A DNA stretch of 64,000 nt from the NCBI RefSeq assembly GCF_900176535.1, contig NZ_FWXT01000001.1, positions 2,170,001 to 2,234,000 on the forward strand, read 5' to 3'. Source of the stretch: Pedobacter africanus (GTDB lineage Bacteria > Bacteroidota > Bacteroidia > Sphingobacteriales > Sphingobacteriaceae). The translations under genes were made by a program, and so were the position numbers. The notes under the pieces were generated by a model. It saw only the letters and a program-made list of their open reading frames with translations, had not been told where the DNA came from and searched no databases. The number at the start of each line of letters is the position of its first letter. Positions within the stretch are counted from its first letter, which is position 1. This document shows, piece by piece, positions 43,611 through 50,231 of this stretch.

Positions 43611-46286
43611 TCAAAAAGTAAAAGCGTATTTTAGCAGAAACATCCTTGCCCTGAGCGGCATCTGGAATACCGACAGCTGATTGGAATTGGAAAAAACCTG
43701 TTTGTATACCCCTTGGTTGATCAGGTTAATGCCATTCAGCTCAAAATAGCTCCTCCATTTAGCAGGAGTATATATTACATTAAAATCTATGAAATGATTG
43801 GCTACCGGATTCTGTAAAGATTGTTTATACCAGCTGAATTTATAACTTACACCGTACAGCAACTGCTCATTTAAATTGTGCTGCCATTCTGCTTTTATTT
43901 TCTCAAAGTCTGTGCTGTTTTTAGTTACAGCACCACCTGATATTTTTTGTTCGTTTATAAATTTTCCAGCGTCTGCAGTAACTGAAACCGTTGCTTTACT
44001 AAATACTTTTCTTCTGACGCTACCGGAAAGATTGATGATATAGGAATGGTATGGTGAGATCTGGCCATTGTAAAAACTATTTCCTTTTTGCAGGCTCAGG
44101 TTGCCCGAAGCTGAGACATTGACAGAAAGAAAGAACAAATATTTTGAAAGGTTTGCATTCAGGGCATACCTGTCGGCCCTATTCTTAAAATCAATGGCCA
44201 CCGACCTTGTAAGGCCGCTATCAAGGGTATACGCATTGATAAAGTTTTGTTTTGTCCGGTCATAGTTGAAACCCAGGTTGTAAAACAACATTTTTAACGG
44301 TTTTCTGTAAGCATACCTTAAGCCCATTGAACTGATGTCTGTTTTTGGCAGAGGGGCATCATTAAGATTAAACTGCCTGTAGTTCACCAGCATGGTTCCC
44401 GGATAAATATCATTGACCTGGCCAAATTCCGTCTGCCTGGAAAACCTGAAATTCGACTCTGCATATTTGCCTATCTTTTTGCGAAACTCTACTATGGGTT
44501 TAGGCAGGAACCAGGCATTTTTGCCAGACGCAGGTGGTTTTTGTCCGGTGTAATGAATAAAACTGTAAGTCGGACTTGCCTCTATGCTCAAAGAAGACCC
44601 TTTTTCGAAGAGGTAAATGGCCGAAACCTTACCAAAAAAGCTGAGATTGTTAAATGCAATGTCATTATTAAACTGGGTTCCTACAGGCCTTGTCACCTGG
44701 CTGCTGTCTGTTTTATACAGCCCTGAATTTAGTGTATTCCATTCGTAGGAAATCCCAAGGGCCCCAGAAAGGATAAACTGGTCAAATTTTGTTTTGTAAG
44801 TAACCGACTGGTTAATAAAAACATTCCGGGTACGTACCTGCTGGTCTAGCTTAAGGTACCCTATACTGTCATTAACAACGTTTTCCTGTATTCCTGGCAG
44901 AATGGTCAAAGCTTCATTTAGTTTGTAATACTGCAGCAAGGAATTATATTGAAGAATATTGTTTACGCCCAGGGCCTTAACCAGGTTAGTCTCGTTACTT
45001 AAGGACGAATAAGAGGAAGGCTGGTTTTGCTTAAAACTCTGCCCGTTCTGGGCTGTATTTCCGATTCGATCCCATTTTGGAAGATCGGCCCTGGTAACCG
45101 ACCTTAAATATATTGAATTGCTGTTTTTCTCGATCTGGGCCTGGACTTGCCATTGGTTCAGCTTAAATGTACTGTTCTGTGCTTCATCGTAACTTATGGT
45201 ATCTGCACCGGGCAGAAAATAATTCAGCAGGTTGTTAAATCTGTTTTTACGTTTGAGCTGAAGTGTAGAGATATTTAAGCGCAAAGACCAATCTGTTTTA
45301 AATTTGAACAAAGTGTTGATGTTTGCTGCATTGTCATTATTCATTAAATAATATTGCTCTGCAACAGCAGGCAGGGTTTCATTCTGCATCGAAATGTAAG
45401 GCTTTGGGCTCCTTAAATTGATTTCATTACCATTTACTGATAGCCCGATATCAGCATTTTCAGTTTCCAGGTTCTCCCCGATATTGTTTGTTTTGAGGTT
45501 ATTGATGCCCTTCAGCTTTTGCTGAAAAATAAGGTTGTTCAGTTCGGCGCTGTAAGCTTTATTGCCTAAGCCAATATAACCAGTATTGATCGTCATGGTG
45601 CGGGCGCTGTCGGTCAGCTTAAGGTTTAAGGAAACATTATTCGCAACCACATAGCCGTTTAAGGCTTTTATAGGCTGGTCTCGTTCTATTACCTGTACCT
45701 GCTCTACAGCGCCAACAGGCACATTATTGGTGGCAAGCCTGTACTTACCGCTTAATAGGTTGTCCCCGTCAATATATACGTTGTCAATGCGCTTTCCATT
45801 GTAGCTGATGGCACCTTTTTCATCAACCTGTATACCGGGCAACCGGCCAATTAAATCGGCAATCACACGATCATTTTTATCCGTAAATGCTTTTACACTA
45901 TATTTTAAGGTATCGCTTGACAGCAATATCTTGCTGTTCGATTTTATGACTACCTCCTGTAATTGCCGGGCAACCTTCTTTAAAGTGATCACATACTTTT
46001 CATCTGGGCCGCCTGCAAGCGGAACAATAGATTGCTGATAGCCCAAGGCCGTTATTTTAATGGATAGCTCTGTGCTGCTATTTTGATACCTGCAATTAAA
46101 AATACCTTTCTGGTCTGTTTTTTCAAATACAATGCCAGCACCATCTTTGTCCACAATGGTTACAGATGCACCTGCAACCGGATCTCCAATGCTGTCTTTT
46201 ACCAGGCCACTGATGCTGGTCTGCGCAGATAACAGGGAGGTAGAAAACAGCAGATAAAAAATTAAAAACAGGCGTTTTACGTCCAA
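43611..46286 (-). CDS. TonB-receptor-like outer-membrane beta-barrel protein with CarboxypepD-reg domain
   Basis: This 891-residue outer-membrane protein has a signal peptide (residues 1-21, ending SLLSAQ), a carboxypeptidase-regulatory-like beta-sandwich at about 25-105 (ISGLVKDSIGDPVAGASVTI), a plug-like domain at about 110-225 (LQEVVIKSNSK, DLIGRLPGIQVDEKGAISYN, IDNVYIDGDNLLSGKYRL), and a long barrel ending in phenylalanine (KYAFTF). It lacks the SusC plug signature and an STN domain and has no SusD partner. It belongs to the barrel group that often follows GLPGLI genes. It is 13 bp after the GLPGLI gene, so they are one operon. It may export or import the products of this locus; that is inference. 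Confidence 0.88.
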   Translation of the reverse strand: MDVKRLFLIFYLLFSTSLLSAQTSISGLVKDSIGDPVAGASVTIVDKDGAGIVFEKTDQKGIFNCRYQNSSTELSIKITALGYQQSIVPLAGGPDEKYVITLKKVARQLQEVVIKSNSKILLSSDTLKYSVKAFTDKNDRVIADLIGRLPGIQVDEKGAISYNGKRIDNVYIDGDNLLSGKYRLATNNVPVGAVEQVQVIERDQPIKALNGYVVANNVSLNLKLTDSARTMTINTGYIGLGNKAYSAELNNLIFQQKLKGINNLKTNNIGENLETENADIGLSVNGNEINLRSPKPYISMQNETLPAVAEQYYLMNNDNAANINTLFKFKTDWSLRLNISTLQLKRKNRFNNLLNYFLPGADTISYDEAQNSTFKLNQWQVQAQIEKNSNSIYLRSVTRADLPKWDRIGNTAQNGQSFKQNQPSSYSSLSNETNLVKALGVNNILQYNSLLQYYKLNEALTILPGIQENVVNDSIGYLKLDQQVRTRNVFINQSVTYKTKFDQFILSGALGISYEWNTLNSGLYKTDSSQVTRPVGTQFNNDIAFNNLSFFGKVSAIYLFEKGSSLSIEASPTYSFIHYTGQKPPASGKNAWFLPKPIVEFRKKIGKYAESNFRFSRQTEFGQVNDIYPGTMLVNYRQFNLNDAPLPKTDISSMGLRYAYRKPLKMLFYNLGFNYDRTKQNFINAYTLDSGLTRSVAIDFKNRADRYALNANLSKYLFFLSVNVSASGNLSLQKGNSFYNGQISPYHSYIINLSGSVRRKVFSKATVSVTADAGKFINEQKISGGAVTKNSTDFEKIKAEWQHNLNEQLLYGVSYKFSWYKQSLQNPVANHFIDFNVIYTPAKWRSYFELNGINLINQGVYKQVFSNSNQLSVFQMPLRARMFLLKYAFTF

Positions 46287-46299
46287 AACGGTAATCGGC

Positions 46300-47145
46300 T
46301 TAGTTTGTCAGTTCCAGCGGATAATTTACCGTAAACTTTTTACGGACTTTTTCCTGGGGATCTCCCTGCACGGTTACTTTATCTATTGATGTTTCAGTTC
46401 CGGCATATCCGCCGGCGCTCAGGCTTTCTTTATAGGCTTTTTCCATCCGGTTATAATCTGAATGGCTGGTAACAACGGCGTCCGAAGGTAGGTCAAGGGA
46501 TATGTTCGCGGGGAGTGAGGTACCCAATGTGATTTTAGTGCAGGTAAATTTTATTCTCTGACTGTCATCATAGGCTTCCATAATCAGGCCTGGCAGGCCC
46601 TGCAATTTCCAGGGGCCAAAGCTTACGGGGATATCGGTTGTAAACCAGGCCGTATATTTCCGGCCTTTACAGATCCCGGTAGCCATCTGGCAGGTATAAC
46701 CCAACAGTATTTTGGTCTCCTTTTCAATTTTCCAGTTAACCTGTTCCATTACCTCTTTGATCAGGTAATTGTTTTCGCTGAAAAACTTATTTATATAGAC
46801 CGTTCTTTCATTTGCTGAGGTGAAGATATTTTCGGCGGTTGAGGGAACGAAAAGGCCCATATTTATCTGGTTGCTGCCAGCACTGGCGGCAGCTTCAACT
46901 TTTGACTTCAAAATGGAATCCTGCATTTGTTTCGTATAGCTGGTATACAAACTTCTTTGCGTATTAAATGCCATTTGGAAATCCTCCTCCCAGATACGGC
47001 CTGTATTCGTAGTATCGCGAATGTGAAAGAAATGATAGATTGCTACGCCTGAGGAAGCATCTGTGCTTTTTTTATTTTTATAGCTGAAGGAATAAAAGAT
47101 GCATAACAGCAATGCAGATACAAAAAGCTTAAGGTAGTAAGGCAT
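46300..47145 (-). CDS. GLPGLI family protein
   Basis: This 281-residue exported protein is named for the motif GLPGLI, which is present unchanged at about residues 183-188 within FGPWKLQGLPGLIMEAYDD. The N-terminus is a hydrophobic segment (residues 5-21) that should serve as a signal or anchor. A lysine/serine-rich spacer follows, then the beta-rich family domain, with two cysteines at 152 and 159 (GYTCQMATGICKGRKYTAWF) that could form a disulfide. The function of the family is not known; members usually neighbour TonB-type receptors. Here it is between two small peptide genes and a barrel gene. Confidence 0.93.
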   Translation of the reverse strand: MPYYLKLFVSALLLCIFYSFSYKNKKSTDASSGVAIYHFFHIRDTTNTGRIWEEDFQMAFNTQRSLYTSYTKQMQDSILKSKVEAAASAGSNQINMGLFVPSTAENIFTSANERTVYINKFFSENNYLIKEVMEQVNWKIEKETKILLGYTCQMATGICKGRKYTAWFTTDIPVSFGPWKLQGLPGLIMEAYDDSQRIKFTCTKITLGTSLPANISLDLPSDAVVTSHSDYNRMEKAYKESLSAGGYAGTETSIDKVTVQGDPQEKVRKKFTVNYPLELTN

Positions 47146-47172
47146 ATATCTTAATTATTGATTTATAAATAA

Positions 47173-47193
47173 ACCCCGGGCGGTACCCGGGGT
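47173..47193 (-). terminator. GC-rich hairpin between peptide genes and the GLPGLI gene
   Basis: An inverted repeat of 8 bp (arms 47173-47180 and 47186-47193) with a 5-base loop is almost pure G/C, unlike the surroundings. On the minus strand it is followed by TTTATTTAT. It lies 51 bases after the second peptide gene and 27 bases before the GLPGLI start codon. It is a candidate leaky terminator or a mark of transcript processing that would leave the peptide genes expressed above the rest. Confidence 0.65.
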
Positions 47194-47244
47194 ATTCTGA
47201 AATAAAAGAAAGTCCGTTCTCTGTATGTCCTGAAGAGTGCTTAA

Positions 47245-47568
47245 CTAGAAACAGCCGCCACCTGCATTGGCATAGCCACAGGCGTAGTTATAAGCTGTTT
47301 GTGCCATTGAAGCGTTAGAAACAGAATTTCCTGCAGATACCCAAACTGTTAACATCTGCCCGCAGTTGTCATAAAACTGAAAAGCCATTTGTCTGCGGAA
47401 GGCTGCTTTTTCGGTTTCAGTTTTCTTTGCTTCACTTTTGTTAAGGCTTGTAGCTTTTTTTACCTCTGCTTTTGTTACTACAGCAGCAGCTTCTTTTGGT
47501 GACAGGCCATTGGCAAATGTGCCAACTGCCATAAATGAGCATATTAATGCTATAAATAAATGTTTCAT
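47245..47568 (-). CDS. Small secreted Cys-containing peptide, paralogue 2
   Basis: This 107-residue protein has a signal peptide (residues 1-19, cleavage expected after GTFA). A Lys/Glu/Ala-rich spacer (about 21-56) leads to a dibasic RR at 58-59 and a C-terminal core of about 48 residues (RRQMAFQFYDNCGQMLTVW through AGGGCF). Cysteines are at 69, 97 and 106. It is a paralogue of the gene immediately upstream, sharing the RRQMAF-x-FYD-x-CG block, TVWVS, TAY-x-YA and the G-x-GCF ending, but the spacers differ. No known domain is recognised. It is second in a co-directional set with GLPGLI, barrel and TetR genes. Confidence 0.8.
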   Translation of the reverse strand: MKHLFIALICSFMAVGTFANGLSPKEAAAVVTKAEVKKATSLNKSEAKKTETEKAAFRRQMAFQFYDNCGQMLTVWVSAGNSVSNASMAQTAYNYACGYANAGGGCF

Positions 47569-47621
47569 GATTTTAATTTTAATAGATAAATGATTGTTTT
47601 GTTATGCCCGAAAGCATGTTC

Positions 47622-47951
47622 TTATCTTGGGAAACAACCGTTTCCGGTAAGGGTGCTTTCTGCGTATGCATAAGCAGTTCCGTACAAATCGCCGTCGGTT
47701 GACCAGCTGCCGCCAGATACCCATACAGTCATCTGCGTACCGCAGCCGTCATAAAATGTAAAGGCCATCTGACGACGACGAAGCGTCTCTTTTTCGGTTT
47801 CACTTTCAACTGGCTTGCTGTTGTTTTCATTAGGAACTGTGCGCACTTCTGTTTTTGTTACCACAGGAGCCACTCCCTTTGGGTTTGCATCATTAGCATA
47901 AGCGCTAAATCCGATCACTGTACAAACCAATGCGATAAATAATTTTTTCAT
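47622..47951 (-). CDS. Small secreted Cys-containing peptide, paralogue 1
   Basis: This 109-residue protein has a signal peptide (residues 1-19, cleavage after SAYA). A charged spacer (about 21-57) leads to three arginines at 58-60 and a C-terminal core RRQMAFTFYDGCGTQMTVW through GNGCFPR. Cysteines are at 70 and 106. The core aligns without a long gap to paralogue 2, about half the positions being identical, whereas the spacer is poorly conserved. A promoter with perfect consensus lies 76 bases upstream of the start codon. I do not recognise the family; the pattern of signal, spacer, dibasic site and conserved core is that of a processed secreted peptide. Confidence 0.8.
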   Translation of the reverse strand: MKKLFIALVCTVIGFSAYANDANPKGVAPVVTKTEVRTVPNENNSKPVESETEKETLRRRQMAFTFYDGCGTQMTVWVSGGSWSTDGDLYGTAYAYAESTLTGNGCFPR

Positions 47952-48026
47952 GACTTTTTTGTTTTTTGATAGATAATTGAAATAGGTCAGAACATAAGAG
48001 AATGGACATTGCTGTATTCAATGGTA

Positions 48027-48057
48027 CAAATGTAAATTCAATTCGCAATAATTCAAA
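48027..48057 (-). promoter_or_regulatory. Bacteroidota-type promoter of the small-peptide operon
   Basis: On the minus strand TTTG (48054-48057), a 19-base spacer and TACATTTG (48027-48034) match the -33 TTTG / -7 TAnnTTTG consensus of Bacteroidota housekeeping promoters exactly. It points at the two small secreted peptide genes. Confidence 0.75.
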
Positions 48058-48063
48058 ATTAAT

Positions 48064-48077
48064 TCTCACTAGTGAGA
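48064..48077. promoter_or_regulatory. 14-bp perfect palindrome upstream of the peptide promoter
   Basis: TCTCACTAGTGAGA is a perfect 14-bp palindrome located 6 bases upstream of the -33 element. The placement suits an activator or a repressor that bends or occludes the promoter. Which protein binds is unknown; the TetR-type regulator at the end of the operon is a candidate. Confidence 0.5.
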
Positions 48078-48120
48078 TATAATATTTAAAATCTATTAAG
48101 GAAAGTACTCCGTCTTGTAT

Positions 48121-48398
48121 GTTTGTATACTTCATCTTTGGAAAGCAATGTTTTACCTTTACTGCAAGAGGAAGTAAAGAATGCAACGGCTTAGCAGAAT
48201 CAGCACTGGGGATTCAATCTTATCAAAAGCTGATGCCAATACCTCAGATAGAAATAATGTTAAACGGGTTTATGTTTCAATCCCAGCGCTGTAAATCTGA
48301 ACTTTACCATTTGCAAATTGTCTCAAATAACTCTTTGCAATCTCGCTACGGCAGCTATTGCCGGTACACAACACCAATACATTTTTAACAGCATCCAC
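48121..48398 (-). pseudogene. arsC: Degraded arsC (low-molecular-weight phosphatase-type arsenate reductase)
   Basis: Right after the DUF6428 gene the minus strand reads NVLVLCTGNSCRSEIAKSYL and QIYSAGIET before a TAA at 48272-48270. This is the N-terminus of an arsenate reductase of the tyrosine-phosphatase fold, with the P-loop C-T-G-N-S-C-R-S intact. Past the stop, a shifted frame gives INPFNIISI, a stop and GIGIS, resembling the next family segment (NP-x-AI then GIDIS), and a third frame gives ADSAKPLHSLLPLAVKVKH, resembling the later CD-x-A-x-E-x-CP-x-FP region. The frame changes, two or more stops and missing sequence mean the gene is broken. No good ATG is in frame; a GTG at 48398 would be the only start. 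Confidence 0.8.
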
Positions 48399-48852
48399 CA
48401 CCTGGAGTGCAAGTTTGGCCAGAGGCCAGATTTATCATTTCAATTTTTTGCTTTTCGGCCGGAACACTACATTTATCTGGTGCTAAACAGGCGGTTTTCT
48501 TATTCATTAAAAGAAAATTCTCTCCGTCATACCCCAGGTCATACCTACCAATAGTTTGTGCCTGGTACTCTACCTCAATTTCCAGATCTTTCATTCCCAA
48601 AACTTTTTCCGAGAGAGAGATGATATGAAGTAATTTTCCTGCTTTTAAACGATGTTCATAATCATCCGCATCCCATAACTGAAAGTTCGCAACTTGTTCA
48701 TGGCGCACTGTTCCTCCGCAGTCAATAAAGTCTTTTGTAATCACTCCTACCTCGGTTACATGGAAATGCTCGGGTACTGAACTCCCATTTTCCAGTTTAA
48801 AATTTACAGCTTCAGCCTTAGCAAGGATTTCTTTTATTTCTGATAATTTCAT
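48385..48852 (-). CDS. DUF6428 family protein of an arsenic-type operon
   Basis: This 155-residue protein matches the DUF6428 pattern: VNFKLENGSSVPEHFHVTEV, then KDFIDCGGTVRHEQVANFQL and LKAGKLLHIISLSEKVLG. The C-terminus is cysteine-rich (TACLAPDKCSVPAEKQ and GQTCTPGGGCC), which suggests soft-metal binding. Such genes normally lie between arsR and arsC, exactly as here, 56 bp after arsR. Its stop codon overlaps the likely former start of arsC. The biochemical function of the family has not been established to my knowledge. Confidence 0.85.
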   Translation of the reverse strand: MKLSEIKEILAKAEAVNFKLENGSSVPEHFHVTEVGVITKDFIDCGGTVRHEQVANFQLWDADDYEHRLKAGKLLHIISLSEKVLGMKDLEIEVEYQAQTIGRYDLGYDGENFLLMNKKTACLAPDKCSVPAEKQKIEMINLASGQTCTPGGGCC

Positions 48853-48908
48853 AATTTATCTATTTATAGTATTATTGCAATTTAACGATTGATCTAAACA
48901 AAAAAAGG

Positions 48909-49238
48909 TTAACAACAAGACTTTCCACCTTTATATCCGGCAAAAAATGCTCCTAACTGTCTCTCTAACAACTCCCAGGTTTTTGGATTGATGCAATAGC
49001 AGACGCTAACCCCCTCTATTGTTCCTTGTATAATTCCTGCATTCTTCAGCTCCTTTAAATGCTGAGAAATGGTGGCCTGCGCCAGGCCCAGTTCTTCGAC
49101 AAGATCACCGCAAATACAGGTATTGGAAATTAATATTCTTTGCAGAATAGCAATTCGGGCAGGGTGTGCCATAGCTTTTAACCAGGTTGCCAGCTGGTTC
49201 TGCTCATCTGTAAATATTTCTGTTTTTGTAAGTCCCAT
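48909..49238 (-). CDS. arsR: ArsR family metalloregulator
   Basis: This 109-residue winged-helix repressor begins best at ATG 49238 (MGLTKTEIFTDE); the upstream ATG at 49253 falls within the operator. The helix-turn-helix is LVEELGLAQATISQHLKELK. Metalloid-binding cysteines are likely in SNTCICGDLVEEL, close to the CVCDL type of ArsR proteins, with further cysteines in VSVCYC and the C-terminal KSCC. It should derepress its own operon with arsenite or antimonite. It is followed by the DUF6428 gene and an arsC remnant. Confidence 0.9.
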   Translation of the reverse strand: MGLTKTEIFTDEQNQLATWLKAMAHPARIAILQRILISNTCICGDLVEELGLAQATISQHLKELKNAGIIQGTIEGVSVCYCINPKTWELLERQLGAFFAGYKGGKSCC

Positions 49239-49246
49239 AATTATAC

Positions 49247-49262
49247 ATCGCAATATTACGAT
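49247..49262 (-). promoter_or_regulatory. ArsR operator
   Basis: On the minus strand ATCGTAATATTGCGAT is a 16-bp palindrome with one mismatched pair, lying 9 bases before the arsR start codon. This AT-core with ATCG ends is typical of ArsR binding sites, and it supports ATG 49238 as the start. Confidence 0.75.
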
Positions 49263-49296
49263 ATATAAAGTTCATTTCCAAGTAATAATTTATGTA

Positions 49297-49325
49297 ATTG
49301 GGGCCGACTTTTAGACAGCCCCAAT
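49297..49325 (-). terminator. Hairpin after the PorP/SprF gene
   Basis: An 8-bp inverted repeat (arms 49297-49304 and 49318-49325, ATTGGGGC/GCCCCAAT) begins 2 bases after the PorP/SprF stop codon. Downstream on the minus strand the sequence is AT-rich without a long T run. It is a moderate candidate for the end of the adhesin-PorP transcript. Confidence 0.5.
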
Positions 49326-49327
49326 CC

Positions 49328-50218
49328 TTACTTACTCAGGTTCAGCCTCAAATTCAGTTCAAAACTACCATTGGTATAACCACTCAAAGCCGATGTTTGG
49401 GTGGTATAAGTGCCACTGATCAGGTATTTTTTTCTGAAATCCATCCCCAAACCAAAGGTTGCATTCTCTGTACTGTGGTACATGGCCAGTAAAAACACCT
49501 GTTTGCCCGCAATACTGAACTGCGAGCCGGCATCCCAGATGTTGCCAAAGCCCTTTACTCCCCTGTAGGCAACTTTAGGCTCCATGTCTATGCCTTCCGG
49601 CCCTTCGCTGAGCTTGATCTTATAGCTTACTGCTGTATAAAAGGTAGCCACATCGGCCAGTTTGATCACATCCTTTTTCAGCACGCTTTTTAGATTGGGT
49701 ACCGAAGCCTGAATGTTCAGCTTATCCGAAGTGTAAGCTATACCAAAATCACCATCAAGGTAAGTTTTGCGGTCGTTGTACTGCCCCACCATAGGATCAT
49801 TCGGGTTGCCATAAATGTCGGCATTTTCCAGCCTTTGGCTCATGAAACCCAGGGAAACGCCAAAGTGCAGTTTATGGTTGTTTTCGCTTAATTTCAGGTG
49901 GTACGCATAACTGCCCACTACCCTGGTTTGCCGCTGCAAACCTGCACTTTCGTTGTTAACAGCTAAACCCAGACCTACCTTACCAAAACCATAATCTGCT
50001 GTAAGGTTTTGCGTTAAAGGTGAGCCAGGTACATTGCTCCAGAGCTTGCGGTAAGCACCGTTCAGTTTCAGGCCCTCTCCTGCTCCAGCAAAAGCTGGAT
50101 TGATGAGATACTGGTTGGTATAATATTGTGCCGATAGCGGGTTTAACTGCGCTTTTATGGTTGTAGTACTGATGGCAATTACAGCCATCAGCACAAGTAT
50201 TTTAATAGTTATCTTCAT
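49328..50218 (-). CDS. PorP/SprF family type IX secretion membrane protein
   Basis: This 296-residue outer-membrane protein starts best at ATG 50218 (MKITIKILVLMAVIAISTTT), with the signal peptide ending TIKAQ; the longer form from 50317 would begin inside the adhesin gene. Family landmarks are AQYYTNQYLINPAFAGAGEG and LWSNVPGSPLTQNLTADYGF, followed by alternating barrel strands to the end. PorP/SprF proteins are encoded with large type IX secreted adhesins and help secrete or anchor them. It lies 13 bp after the large adhesin gene, which it probably serves. Confidence 0.93.
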   Translation of the reverse strand: MKITIKILVLMAVIAISTTTIKAQLNPLSAQYYTNQYLINPAFAGAGEGLKLNGAYRKLWSNVPGSPLTQNLTADYGFGKVGLGLAVNNESAGLQRQTRVVGSYAYHLKLSENNHKLHFGVSLGFMSQRLENADIYGNPNDPMVGQYNDRKTYLDGDFGIAYTSDKLNIQASVPNLKSVLKKDVIKLADVATFYTAVSYKIKLSEGPEGIDMEPKVAYRGVKGFGNIWDAGSQFSIAGKQVFLLAMYHSTENATFGLGMDFRKKYLISGTYTTQTSALSGYTNGSFELNLRLNLSK

Positions 50219-50231
50219 TCTTATAATGTCT

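Larger units (their letters stand above)
47952..48120 (-). other. Regulatory intergenic region of the small-peptide operon
   Basis: This AT-rich gap holds the candidate promoter at 48027-48057 and the palindrome at 48064-48077 described separately. I see no protein-coding gene in it; a minus-strand reading frame from 48186 runs through it but is a leftover of the arsC remnant. The leader of the peptide transcript would be about 70 bases long. Confidence 0.6.

Noticed and set aside
47905..48186. Minus-strand frame of 93 codons upstream of and overlapping the first small-peptide gene
   Set aside because: Its beginning is the remnant of arsC and the rest is AT-rich regulatory sequence containing the promoter; it is not a functional gene.
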